In this document: piece after piece, positions 35,814 through 44,008 of the stretch
Numbering within the stretch: the first letter of the stretch is position 1
How the letters are laid out: each line of letters opens with the position of its first letter
Source: Poriferisulfidus sp965221375
Lineage (GTDB): Bacteria; Pseudomonadota; Gammaproteobacteria; Poriferisulfidales; Poriferisulfidaceae
Reading direction: 5' to 3'
Length of the DNA stretch: 64,000 nt
Assembly (NCBI GenBank): GCA_965221375.1
Contig: OZ244883.1
Location: 682,001 to 746,000 of the forward strand
Notes under the pieces: generated by a model
Told to the model about the DNA's origin: nothing
Seen by the model: the letters and a program-made list of their open reading frames with translations, nothing else
The model's database searches: none
Translations under genes and position numbers: made by a program

Positions 35814-36902
35814 ATGAAACAAACCGTTTTCTTAATTACGATTTCCATTATTCTGAGCGGATGTGTCAACAGCCAAGTTCAAGATTTTTCAGTTAAACCT
35901 GTTTTGACTGGAAATGCCGAACAAACCTCTCATCACTTGCAGCGCATCGCCATCCGAGTAGATAGTTCATCAGATGTTGGCGTTGCTAAAGAAGGACAAA
36001 AAGAATTGATAGAGCAGCTTCGCCCGTATGGTGTAGAGGTGATGCTTTGGACTGACATTTGTCCGCCAATTCGAACCTACAGCCTCGATGAAGAATTGGA
36101 ATTGGCAAAAGTAAATAAGATTGAAGCACTTTTGAAAATTGGAATTGGCGCAAGCGCTAGGAACGCGGAGTTTTTAGGGATAGTTGGAAATAATTGGAGT
36201 TCGGGTGGCGGCTCAATTTACAACAGTAGTTATACCTACAGTGGAAGCAGCACCACCTCAGTTATTCCAATCATCAGACCTACCCGTGATACTAATTCAA
36301 TCGCCATCGTACATGACGCTAAAGATGGCAGTATCGTATGGAGAGCATCGAGCGAAACCAATGCAGGCGGTAAGCTTTTCATGTCTGACAAGGCAACTGC
36401 TTCAAGTATGGTAAGTGAGTACCTTAAAGCGTTAGAAGCACGCGGCTTCCTCAAAAAGCCAGAAAAAGAAGATAAGCGTGAGACAGCGCTAGTAACACCA
36501 ATTAAAGTGGCATCAACAGCCGCGCCAAGCAAAGGGAGAAACCTCATAGCAGTCTATGAACAATGTGTAGAAGATGTCCAGAGATTCTCCGGAGATTCAT
36601 ACAAAACTTGTATGTCAGCAGGTATACCTCACTGGATCAAAGACATGACGCTGGCCCAAAAAATGAATACGGCAAAAATGACTGATGATCAGGTTGATGC
36701 TTGCATGATTAGCTTCGACCTTCAATTAAAGTGCTTTAACAACCTAAGAAAATCTGCCTCCGCTGTAGATAAAGGCGCTGGAAAGAAATTAACGGACGCT
36801 TATAAAAGATACGAAGATGCGATTGGCAGGGTCTTGTCGAAAGAAATTTCGGTTGGAGATTTCAATAAGACAATTTTTGAGATAGACCAGTTTAGTAATT
36901 GA
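35814..36902 (+). CDS. Lipoprotein of unknown function, AT-rich, inserted between trpG and trpE
   Basis: A 362-residue predicted lipoprotein. The signal peptide ends in the lipobox ILSGC, with cysteine 17. Residues about 45-210 form a mixed alpha/beta domain with a Gly/Ser/Tyr-rich loop (SSGGGSIYNSSYTYSGSS, about 126-143) and a KDGSIVWRASSETNAGG strand pair, reminiscent of lipoproteins of the DUF4136/curli-assembly type, but I cannot assign a family. The rest (about 240-362) is helical and polar with several cysteines. Composition is clearly more AT-rich than its neighbours, and the orientation opposes the trp genes, suggesting recent acquisition. Confidence 0.75.
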   Translation: MKQTVFLITISIILSGCVNSQVQDFSVKPVLTGNAEQTSHHLQRIAIRVDSSSDVGVAKEGQKELIEQLRPYGVEVMLWTDICPPIRTYSLDEELELAKVNKIEALLKIGIGASARNAEFLGIVGNNWSSGGGSIYNSSYTYSGSSTTSVIPIIRPTRDTNSIAIVHDAKDGSIVWRASSETNAGGKLFMSDKATASSMVSEYLKALEARGFLKKPEKEDKRETALVTPIKVASTAAPSKGRNLIAVYEQCVEDVQRFSGDSYKTCMSAGIPHWIKDMTLAQKMNTAKMTDDQVDACMISFDLQLKCFNNLRKSASAVDKGAGKKLTDAYKRYEDAIGRVLSKEISVGDFNKTIFEIDQFSN

Positions 36903-36924
36903 TGGTGCTTCCCCACCTATATGG

Positions 36925-37089
36925 GTGGGCCTAGTACATTCCACCGAATTGCCAGAAATATACCTTGATTTCGTCCTCAAGCTATCCGAAAAAGTAGGGC
37001 TACCTCACGATGCATATGAAGACGCATGGGCTGTCTCACAAGAGAAGTTAGACGCAGTTCTACTTGCCACATTACTTGGCGTAGTATGA
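36925..37089 (+). pseudogene. Short AT-rich reading frame, possible gene remnant
   Basis: After the lipoprotein stop a frame in a different phase runs to TGA at 37087. From GTG 36925 it gives about 54 residues with a coherent protein-like sequence (LPEIYLDFVLKLSEKVGL ... AVLLATLLGVV). It has no good start or ribosome site. It may be the tail of a gene brought in with the lipoprotein gene, truncated next to the trpE end, or chance. Confidence 0.3.
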
Positions 37090-37099
37090 CGTTATTGAC

Positions 37100-38578
37100 T
37101 CAACCGCAAAGGTTGGCGACCTGGAGCAAGGCTTGAGCTTTGTGCATGGTTTCATGCCATTCCCGCTCCGGTATGGAATCGTAAACGATTCCGGCACCGG
37201 CCTGCACGTGAATTTGCTGTTGATGGATGATAGCAGTGCGGATGGCAATGGCGGTATCCAGGTTGCCGTCCCAACCGTAGTAACCGATAGCGCCGGCGTA
37301 GATGCCTCGACCGACCGGTTCCAGCTCGTCAATAATCTGCATGGCGCGGATTTTGGGAGCGCCGCTGACGGTGCCGGCCGGGAAGGTGGCCCGCAAGACA
37401 TCCATGGTCGAGGTGTCGGCGGGGAGTCGGCCTTCGACGTTGGACACCATATGCATGACATGGGAATAGCGTTCGATGATCATCTGTTCGGTCAGCGTCA
37501 CCGTGCCGGTTTCGCAGACTCGGCCAATGTCATTGCGCCCCAAGTCGATGAGCATGAGATGCTCGGCACACTCTTTTGGATCGGCCAGCAACTCACTTTC
37601 CAGTTGCTGATCTTCTTCGGGCGTCGCACCGCGCCAGCGGGTGCCCGCAATCGGTCGCACCGTCACGGCGCAATTCTGGCGGCGCACAAGAATTTCCGGG
37701 CTGGAACCGACGACCTGCACCGGTCCAAAGTTGAGGCAGTACATATAGGGGGAAGGGTTGAGTGTGTGCAGGCCGCGATACAAGTCGAAAGGCGCACCTT
37801 GGAAAGGTCGGCTCAGCCGCTGCGACAAGACCACCTGCATAAGATCGCCGGCTGCGATGTATTCGCGGGCGGTTCGGACCGCTTCGCAAAACCCGTCTTC
37901 CGAGAAACCGGAAGTAAACGTGACTTCCGTTGCACTGGTTTTCTGTACCGGATCCAATGTTGGAGCCGCTTCAACCATAGCGCACAAGGCCTCCAGGCGA
38001 CGGCACCCTTCGGTGTAGGCATCAGGGATGTCGGTGGGTTGATTGACGATCAACAGGATTTCCTGGCGCTGGTTGTCCAGCACCATCAGTTCCGTTGATT
38101 GCAGGAGCCATACATCAGGAAGTTCAAAGGCGGCAGCAGGTCGCGAGGCGGCCAGGGTCGGCTCGATAATGCGAATCAGGTCATAACCGAAATAACCGAC
38201 CAGACCGCCACTGAAGCGCAAGGCGGAAGGTAGGGGAGCGACTTGATGTTGTTGCAGATAACGTTCGATATGCGGGAGAGGATCGGCGGTTTCCTCGCAG
38301 CTTATAAGTTCGCCATTCGTATAGATTTGAAATTGATGGTCTTGGTAGCGCAACTCGGTGGCGCTGGGAAGGCCGATAATCGAATAACGCCCGGCCGCAG
38401 CATCAGGCTCGCCCGATTCCAGCAAATAACTGCCCGGTTGTGTAGCAATCGGAGCATACAAGTCGACCGCGGTACGCTTATTCGCCGGCAAAGTCGTCAG
38501 CAGCGGGACATGCGTGCAGTTGGCCGCATGGCGTTCAAATTCGACTTGACTGAGTGTCGGGCCTGCGCCCATCGTCAC
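37100..38578 (-). CDS. trpE: Anthranilate synthase component I
   Basis: A 492-residue chorismate-utilising enzyme. The N-terminal regulatory part contains the LLES-type tryptophan-binding element (GSYLLESGEP, about residue 50), and the catalytic part has PSPYMYCLNFG, RPIAGTRWRG, LIDLGRNDIGRV, FPAGTVSGAPKIRAM and GAGIVYDSIPEREW. It is downstream of rpe. The gph gene often found between rpe and trpE is absent. Confidence 0.98.
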   Translation of the reverse strand: MTMGAGPTLSQVEFERHAANCTHVPLLTTLPANKRTAVDLYAPIATQPGSYLLESGEPDAAAGRYSIIGLPSATELRYQDHQFQIYTNGELISCEETADPLPHIERYLQQHQVAPLPSALRFSGGLVGYFGYDLIRIIEPTLAASRPAAAFELPDVWLLQSTELMVLDNQRQEILLIVNQPTDIPDAYTEGCRRLEALCAMVEAAPTLDPVQKTSATEVTFTSGFSEDGFCEAVRTAREYIAAGDLMQVVLSQRLSRPFQGAPFDLYRGLHTLNPSPYMYCLNFGPVQVVGSSPEILVRRQNCAVTVRPIAGTRWRGATPEEDQQLESELLADPKECAEHLMLIDLGRNDIGRVCETGTVTLTEQMIIERYSHVMHMVSNVEGRLPADTSTMDVLRATFPAGTVSGAPKIRAMQIIDELEPVGRGIYAGAIGYYGWDGNLDTAIAIRTAIIHQQQIHVQAGAGIVYDSIPEREWHETMHKAQALLQVANLCG

Positions 38579-38639
38579 TTACCGCTGGATAAAACCGCCA
38601 TTTTATTCGAAGCGGGCCGCTGCGATAAGCGGCGAGGCA

Positions 38640-39311
38640 TCAGGCTTGCGCCAGTTCGCTGCGCAAGGATTCCAGAGTTTTGCGGTAATCGTCGCTGTCG
38701 AAAACCGCCGAGCCGCACACAAAAGTATCCGCACCGGCTTGTTTGACGGCCTTGATGTTACTGGCTTTGATGCCCCCATCCACTTCCAGTCGCACCGGGT
38801 GATCCACAGTATCCAGCAGTTCGCGCACTTGTCGGATTTTCTCCAGAGTCTGGGGGATGAAGGCCTGCCCACCAAAGCCCGGATTTACGGACATGAGGAG
38901 CACCATATCGATTTTGTCGAGAACATGTTCCAAAACGTGCAGCGGCGTGGCGGGGTTGAGTGCCAAACCATTCTGGCAGCCCAAGTCACGTGCCAACTGC
39001 AGACTGCGGTCCACATGGTGAGTCGCTTCCGGGTGGAAGGTGATGCTGGTGGCGCCGGCTTTGGCGAAATCGGCAATCAGGCCGTCCACCGGAGTGGTCA
39101 TCAGGTGGACATCGATGGGGACAGTAATCCCATGGGTGCGCAAGGCATCACAAATCATCGGGCCGAACGTCAGGTTGGGCACGTAGTGGTAGTCCATGAC
39201 ATCAAAATGGATCCAATCGGCGCCCGCTTGTACGACCGCATCCGCTTCGGCGCCCAGACGCGCGAAGTCCGCAGAAAGAATCGAAGGGGCAATGCAGTCG
39301 GGCAAGGACAT
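38640..39311 (-). CDS. rpe: Ribulose-phosphate 3-epimerase
   Basis: A 223-residue Rpe of the pentose phosphate/Calvin routes. It contains IAPSILSADFARLG, HFDVMDYHYVPNLTFGP (metal ligands), MSVNPGFGGQAFIP and VDGGI. The start MSLPDCIAPS fits family length. A GC stem-loop (GCCGCT / AGCGGC) lies in the gap between rpe and trpE. Divergent from the alpha-carbonic anhydrase gene. Confidence 0.97.
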   Translation of the reverse strand: MSLPDCIAPSILSADFARLGAEADAVVQAGADWIHFDVMDYHYVPNLTFGPMICDALRTHGITVPIDVHLMTTPVDGLIADFAKAGATSITFHPEATHHVDRSLQLARDLGCQNGLALNPATPLHVLEHVLDKIDMVLLMSVNPGFGGQAFIPQTLEKIRQVRELLDTVDHPVRLEVDGGIKASNIKAVKQAGADTFVCGSAVFDSDDYRKTLESLRSELAQA

Positions 39312-39449
39312 GGCGACTTTGAGAGCGATCGCAGGCGCAGTATACAATGACGTTTCCTATCGTTTCCAACGACCGGTACGCAGGATTTCGCCAGCACAGT
39401 GTCGTGTCCTCGGGTTTTTCTGTTTTCACTCTTTCCGCGTTAACGCAAT

Positions 39450-40133
39450 ATGTCGGATCCTTGCTGGGGTTATAAAGGCGCGGAAGGCCCAGAATATTGG
39501 GGGCATTTGGATGCCTCCTGGGGTCTTTGCGCGGAAGGTCGGGAACAGTCGCCGATTGCATTGCCGGCAACGGCGCCGACGGGTGAGCACCGGCTTCGTA
39601 TCGCCTACGGGCCGGTTCAGGCGCAACGCTCAACAGACACGCATGCCGTCAAGTACGATGTGACAGAGGGCTCTTACCTGGAGTTGGACGGTCAAAGTTT
39701 CACCCTCAAGCAGTTTCATTTTCACGTGCCCGTTGAGCATCGATGGGAGGGGGTGCGGGCTACTGCGGAACTGCACCTGGTGCACGTGGATGCGAATGGC
39801 AAGATTATCGTGGCGGGGGTGGCGTTTTCGGAGCAAGCAGAGCAGGTCTTACCCCAAGGTCTCTGGGCCCGTCTGTCGACGGCGACTCCCGAGGAGTCGT
39901 TCGAGATCGATATGCGTGAGTGGTTGCCGAAATCCCAATGCTATCTGAGTTATCCGGGCTCATTGACCATTCCGCCTTGCATGGAAGGAGTACGTTGGCT
40001 GTTGGCGAAGGAAGCCTTGCAGATGAGTACGGCTGAGCGGGATTGGTTTTTGCAACAGATTGGTCCGAATGCGCGCCCGCTTCAGGAATTGGGGGAACGT
40101 GTCGTGTGTGAACTACATTCCGACAACTCATGA
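39450..40133 (+). CDS. Alpha-class carbonic anhydrase without a signal peptide
   Basis: A 227-residue alpha-carbonic anhydrase. It opens CWGYKGAEGPEYWG and has EQSPI, then the zinc site QFHFHVPVEH (two His) and AELHLVHVD (third His), and the C-terminal LTIPPCMEGVRW. Bacterial alpha-CAs are usually periplasmic with a signal peptide. Here the protein begins directly at the mature domain, and an in-frame TAA lies seven bases upstream of the ATG, so there is no hidden leader. It is followed by an overlapping O-methyltransferase gene (ATGA). Confidence 0.95.
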   Translation: MSDPCWGYKGAEGPEYWGHLDASWGLCAEGREQSPIALPATAPTGEHRLRIAYGPVQAQRSTDTHAVKYDVTEGSYLELDGQSFTLKQFHFHVPVEHRWEGVRATAELHLVHVDANGKIIVAGVAFSEQAEQVLPQGLWARLSTATPEESFEIDMREWLPKSQCYLSYPGSLTIPPCMEGVRWLLAKEALQMSTAERDWFLQQIGPNARPLQELGERVVCELHSDNS

Positions 40134-40792
40134 GTACCGAAACCCTGGGCCTGGATGCGAGAGTACAGGAATACCTGCGGACAGTCTCGGTACAGGAAAG
40201 CGCGGCCCTACAGGGGCTGCGCGAAAAAACCGCAAGCCTTCCGGAGCATTTCATGCAGATCAGTCCCGAACAGGGACAATTCCTGCAGCTGCTCGCGAAA
40301 TTAATCAACGCCCGAGAAGCGATTGAGGTGGGCACCTATACCGGCTACAGCGCACTTTGTCTGGCGCAGGCTGTCGGGCCGCAAGGACGAGTGGTCTGTT
40401 GCGATCTCAGCGAGGAGTGGACCGCGATTGGTCGGCCTTTTTGGGAGCAAGCGGGGGTCGATGATCGAATAGACCTGCGTTTGGCGCCGGCGTTGGAGAC
40501 GTTGGCAGCCTTGTCGCAGGAGGGTGCGAGTGCACGTTTCGATATGGCGTTTATTGATGCGGACAAGGAAAACTACCAGGCCTATTACGAACACCTGTTG
40601 GAGTTGGTGCGTCCGGGAGGATTGATCGCGGTCGACAATACCCTGTGGTCGGGACGGGTGGCGGACCCCGGTGAACAGGATGCGGAGACCGTGGCGATTC
40701 GGGAATTCAACCAGCAATTGGCTCAAGATAATCGCGTGTTTTCCTGCCTGGTCCCCATCAGTGATGGGGTGACGCTGATCCGCAAACGCTGA
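40130..40792 (+). CDS. Class I SAM-dependent O-methyltransferase (caffeoyl-CoA type)
   Basis: A 220-residue methyltransferase family 3 protein. The SAM motif is IEVGTYTGYSALCLAQAVG (about residues 63-80), metal/substrate residues are in FIDADKENYQAYYEHLLELVRPGG and VDNTLWSGRV. The family methylates catechol-like or other hydroxyl groups; the substrate is unknown. Four-base overlap with the carbonic anhydrase gene and 32 bases before the acetolactate synthase gene. Confidence 0.93.
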   Translation: MSTETLGLDARVQEYLRTVSVQESAALQGLREKTASLPEHFMQISPEQGQFLQLLAKLINAREAIEVGTYTGYSALCLAQAVGPQGRVVCCDLSEEWTAIGRPFWEQAGVDDRIDLRLAPALETLAALSQEGASARFDMAFIDADKENYQAYYEHLLELVRPGGLIAVDNTLWSGRVADPGEQDAETVAIREFNQQLAQDNRVFSCLVPISDGVTLIRKR

Positions 40793-40824
40793 TATAAAAT
40801 AGCGGCGTCCTCAAAATCGCCTTC

Positions 40825-42477
40825 ATGAAAGTCTCTGATCTGTTCGTTCGTTGTCTTGAGGAAGAAGGCATCGAATATGTGTTTGGTGTGCCGGGCGAAG
40901 AAAATGCCGACTTCGTCATTTCACTGGAGCAATCCAAGAAAATCACCTTTGTACTGACGCGCCACGAGCAGGGCGCGGCCTTTATGGCGGAGGTGTACGG
41001 CCGTCTGACCGGCCAGCCGGCCGGTTGTATGGGGACTTTGGGTCCGGGTGCGACCAACCTGATGACCGGGGTCGCCAACGCGAACATGGACCGCGCTCCG
41101 CTGTTAGTGCTGACCGGACAAGGCTCGACCGCACGGCAGCACAAGGAATCACATCAGATCATGGATGCGGTCAGCATGTTCCGGCCGGTCACCAAGTGGT
41201 CGACCAGTATTATCCAGCCGGACAGCCTGCCGGAGATTGTGCGCAAGGCAATCCGCACCGCCCGTAGCGAAAAACCGGGTGCGGTGCATCTGGAGTTGCC
41301 GGAAGATATTGCCAAGCGCGAAACGGATGCAGAACCCATTGTGCCGGTGCGGTTTCGCCGCCCGATGCCGATGGACGAACAGGTGGATCAGGCTTTCGAA
41401 ATGCTGCTGCAGTCCTACCGACCCGTGATTTTGGCGGGCAATGGTTGCATCCGCACGCGGGCCAGTCAACAGTTGCGCATGTTTTGCGAGCAGACCGGGA
41501 TTCCCGTAATCAGCACCTTCATGGCAAAAGGCTGCGTAGACATGGACGAGGATTACTGTCTGTTCACCATTGGGTTGGGAGCCAAGGATCTGGTCGCTTG
41601 TGCGATCGATGCGGCGGATTTGGTGCTAACACTGGGTTATGACATGGTGGAATATCATCCCTACCTGTGGAACCCCGAGTGCGACAAGACTTTGATTCAT
41701 GCGGATTTCACTCCCGCCGAGATTGATCGGCACTATCATCCGGAAGTGGAGCTGGTGGGGGACCTGGCGCAAACTTTGGCGATGCTCAACGAGCGCGTAC
41801 GCAAACAGGGTGATGTCGGTTGGGACCGGGCCCAGGGATTGAGCGTGCGCGAAGGCATGCTCAAGGAATTTTCACATTACAAGGATGATGACACGCAAGG
41901 CAAATTAAAGCCCCAAAAAGTGCTTTGGGATGTGCGCGAGGTGATGGGTGCCGATGATATTCTGTTATCGGATGTGGGGGCGCACAAGATGTGGATTGCG
42001 CGCCATTACCACTGCCATGAACCGAATACATGTTTGATTCCCAACGGATTTTGCTCCATGGGTTTCGCACTGCCCGGGGCGATTTCCGCGAGTCTGGTGT
42101 ATCCGACACGTCGCATTCTCGCGATCTGCGGCGATGGCGGCTTCATGATGAACGTCCAGGAAATGGAAACTGCCCGCCGGCTGGGAGTGTCGTTTGTGGC
42201 GATGGTGTGGGAGGACAGCGGTTACGGTCTGATTTCCTGGAAACAGGAGCAGGAATTCCATCACCACACGGCATTGGAGTTTTCCAATCCGAACTGGCTG
42301 CAGCTGGCACAGTCCTTTGGCTGGCATGGACATCAGGTGACCCACAGCACCGAATTGCGGTCCACTTTGGAGGCCGCTTTCGAAGAGGAGGGTCCGTCAC
42401 TTGTTGTGGTGCCGATCGATTACGAAGAGAACATGAAGTTGATCAAGCACATGGGGGAGCTTGTCTGTCCGATCTAG
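40825..42477 (+). CDS. Acetolactate synthase-type ThDP enzyme (AlsS/IlvB-like)
   Basis: A 550-residue thiamine-diphosphate enzyme. The catalytic Glu is in TRHEQGAAFMAEVYGR, the ThDP/Mg motif is CGDGGFMMNVQEMETA (about residue 435) ending in the expected N region. Its overall closeness is to single-subunit acetolactate synthases; no ilvN small subunit gene follows, so a catabolic or stand-alone role is likely. A related ThDP decarboxylase function cannot be excluded. Confidence 0.9.
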   Translation: MKVSDLFVRCLEEEGIEYVFGVPGEENADFVISLEQSKKITFVLTRHEQGAAFMAEVYGRLTGQPAGCMGTLGPGATNLMTGVANANMDRAPLLVLTGQGSTARQHKESHQIMDAVSMFRPVTKWSTSIIQPDSLPEIVRKAIRTARSEKPGAVHLELPEDIAKRETDAEPIVPVRFRRPMPMDEQVDQAFEMLLQSYRPVILAGNGCIRTRASQQLRMFCEQTGIPVISTFMAKGCVDMDEDYCLFTIGLGAKDLVACAIDAADLVLTLGYDMVEYHPYLWNPECDKTLIHADFTPAEIDRHYHPEVELVGDLAQTLAMLNERVRKQGDVGWDRAQGLSVREGMLKEFSHYKDDDTQGKLKPQKVLWDVREVMGADDILLSDVGAHKMWIARHYHCHEPNTCLIPNGFCSMGFALPGAISASLVYPTRRILAICGDGGFMMNVQEMETARRLGVSFVAMVWEDSGYGLISWKQEQEFHHHTALEFSNPNWLQLAQSFGWHGHQVTHSTELRSTLEAAFEEEGPSLVVVPIDYEENMKLIKHMGELVCPI

Positions 42478-42479
42478 GA

Positions 42480-42555
42480 TGGTGCCCCCAGGTGGAATCG
42501 AACCACCAGTCCGGGATTAGGAATCCCGTGGTTTATCCTTTTAACCGATGGGGGC
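42480..42555 (-). tRNA. tRNA-Arg(CCT)
   Basis: A 76-base cloverleaf on the - strand with encoded CCA. The acceptor GCCCCCA pairs with TGGGGGC, the anticodon loop is TTCCTAA (anticodon CCT) and the T loop GTTCGATTC. Confidence 0.95.
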
Positions 42556-42585
42556 AGGGAGCGACACGAAAAAAGAAGGTGTGAA

Positions 42586-42660
42586 TGGTGGGCGATGCTG
42601 GGATTGAACCAGCGACCTCTGCCGTGTGAAGGCAGCGCTCTCCCGCTGAGCTAATCGCCC
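42586..42660 (-). tRNA. tRNA-Val(CAC)
   Basis: A 75-base cloverleaf on the - strand with encoded CCA. The acceptor GGGCGAT pairs with ATCGCCC, the anticodon stem is CTGCC/GGCAG and the loop TTCACAC gives anticodon CAC. It lies 30 bases from tRNA-Arg(CCT), upstream of it in the same direction, so they are probably one transcript. Confidence 0.94.
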
Positions 42661-42838
42661 TTGAAATTTAGTCTATCAGGAAGCCGGGCATCCTGCAAAG
42701 TCTGTCGGGAATTTCAATCGAAAAGTAAGGTCTCAAGTATTTAATAAATTGCCCAATCTTGACGACCGCGTGTATAAAAAATTTAAAAATACCTATAAAA
42801 AATCGGTCATTTAAATGTCATGTTGGAGTCGTTTTTTC

Positions 42839-42859
42839 TGGTATATTTGTAAGACAAAT
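42839..42859 (+). promoter_or_regulatory. Extended -10 promoter and overlapping palindrome before soxX
   Basis: TGG followed by TATATT (42842-42847) resembles an extended -10 element with no clear -35. Overlapping it is a perfect inverted repeat, ATTTGT-AAG-ACAAAT (42845-42859), placed at the expected transcription start, which could be an operator. A GGAGG ribosome site follows at 42862-42866. Confidence 0.4.
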
Positions 42860-42872
42860 GTGGAGGTTATTG

Positions 42873-43220
42873 ATGAAGCGTATTTGCCTTTGTGTGATTG
42901 CTTTGAGCATGGGTTTGACACCACTGGCCCAGGCTGAGGAGGCGCCGTCCGAATCCGAACAAGGACGTGCCATCGTATTGGATGCAAAGAAAGGAAACTG
43001 CCTTTCCTGCCACATGATTGAGGGGGGTAATTCGCCGGGCAACGTGGCTCCGGCGCTCGTGGCCATGAAGGCGCGTTTCCCCGACAAGGCGGTTTTGCGT
43101 GAACATATTTGGGATCAGACCAAATTCCGCCCGCACGCCATGATGCCCCCGTTCGGGAAGCATCAAATTCTCACGGAAGAGGAAATCGACAAAGTTGTCG
43201 AGTTTCTCTACACTCTATAG
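42873..43220 (+). CDS. soxX: SoxX, c-type cytochrome subunit of SoxAX
   Basis: A 115-residue monohaem cytochrome c. A signal peptide (cleavage about AQA/EEA) precedes one CxxCH (GNCLSCHMIEGG, about residues 48-52), and the distal Met is in HAMMPPFG. With SoxA it attaches thiosulfate to the SoxY cysteine in the periplasm. The start is ATG 42873 with GGAGG upstream; an in-frame ATG far upstream is rejected since it precedes the promoter-like element. First gene of soxXYZAKB. Confidence 0.95.
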   Translation: MKRICLCVIALSMGLTPLAQAEEAPSESEQGRAIVLDAKKGNCLSCHMIEGGNSPGNVAPALVAMKARFPDKAVLREHIWDQTKFRPHAMMPPFGKHQILTEEEIDKVVEFLYTL

Positions 43221-43238
43221 ATTTGGAGGAACTTTACG

Positions 43239-43676
43239 ATGGATCGAAGAACTTTTCTTGCGTCCGGCTTGGGAGCCGGCACTCTGCTGGTGGCCGGGTC
43301 GGCATTTGCAGCCTGGCCCAAAGACGCATTCGAATCGAAAGTGGCCGATGACGTGATCGCGCAGTTGTCTTCGGGCAATCCCGAACATAGCGACATGATT
43401 CGCATCATCGCCCCGGAAATTGCCGAAAACGGTGCGGTGGTGCCGATCGGTGTTTCTGCGGAGATGGAAGGAGTCACTCGGATCAGCATTTTGGTTGACC
43501 AGAATCCTCTTCCCTTGACCTCGTCGTACGACTTGAGTCCTCAGGCGCAACCGTACGTATCCACGCGGGTCAAAATGCTCAAAACTTCCAATGTGGTGGC
43601 GTTAGTCGAAGCGCAAGGCAAGACTTACGCGAATACCCGCGAAGTTAAGGTTACGATCGGCGGCTGCGGCGGCTGA
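43239..43676 (+). CDS. soxY: SoxY, sulfur-carrier subunit
   Basis: A 145-residue SoxY with a twin-arginine-type signal (DRRTFLASGLGAGTLLV). It ends in the carrier motif GGCGG; the cysteine two residues from the end of that arm holds the sulfur substrate during the Sox cycle. It forms a heterodimer with SoxZ (next gene). Confidence 0.97.
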   Translation: MDRRTFLASGLGAGTLLVAGSAFAAWPKDAFESKVADDVIAQLSSGNPEHSDMIRIIAPEIAENGAVVPIGVSAEMEGVTRISILVDQNPLPLTSSYDLSPQAQPYVSTRVKMLKTSNVVALVEAQGKTYANTREVKVTIGGCGG

Positions 43677-43699
43677 TTTTTGCGACGGAGAAAAGAACA

Positions 43700-44008
43700 A
43701 TGGCAAAAAGTATGCGAGTTCGCGCCAAAGAAAAAGATGGCGTGGTGACGGTCAAGGCCTTGATTACCCATCCTATGGAAACGGGCATGCGCAAGGACAG
43801 CGATGGCAACGTGATTGAGGCGCACTTCATTCAGGAAGTCGTCGCGACCGTGGGTGAGGAAACCGTGTTTACCGCGAATTGGGGCACGGGTGTCGCCAAA
43901 AACCCTTACCTGTCCTTCAAGTACAAAGGCTCGAAAGGAGAGACTTTGACATTGCGTTGGGTCGACAACAAGGGCGAATCCGACAGCATTGAAGTAGACG
44001 TCAAATGA
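43700..44008 (+). CDS. soxZ: SoxZ
   Basis: A 102-residue SoxZ, the partner of SoxY, with no signal of its own (it is co-exported). KDGVVTVKALITHPMETGMRKD and NPYLSFKYKGSKGETLTLRWVDN are family signatures. Its stop overlaps the soxA start (ATGA). Confidence 0.97.
   Translation: MAKSMRVRAKEKDGVVTVKALITHPMETGMRKDSDGNVIEAHFIQEVVATVGEETVFTANWGTGVAKNPYLSFKYKGSKGETLTLRWVDNKGESDSIEVDVK

Noticed and set aside
42759..42872. Upstream extension of soxX
   Set aside because: It would place 38 residues before the signal peptide and cover the promoter-like element; the ATG at 42873 has a proper GGAGG site.
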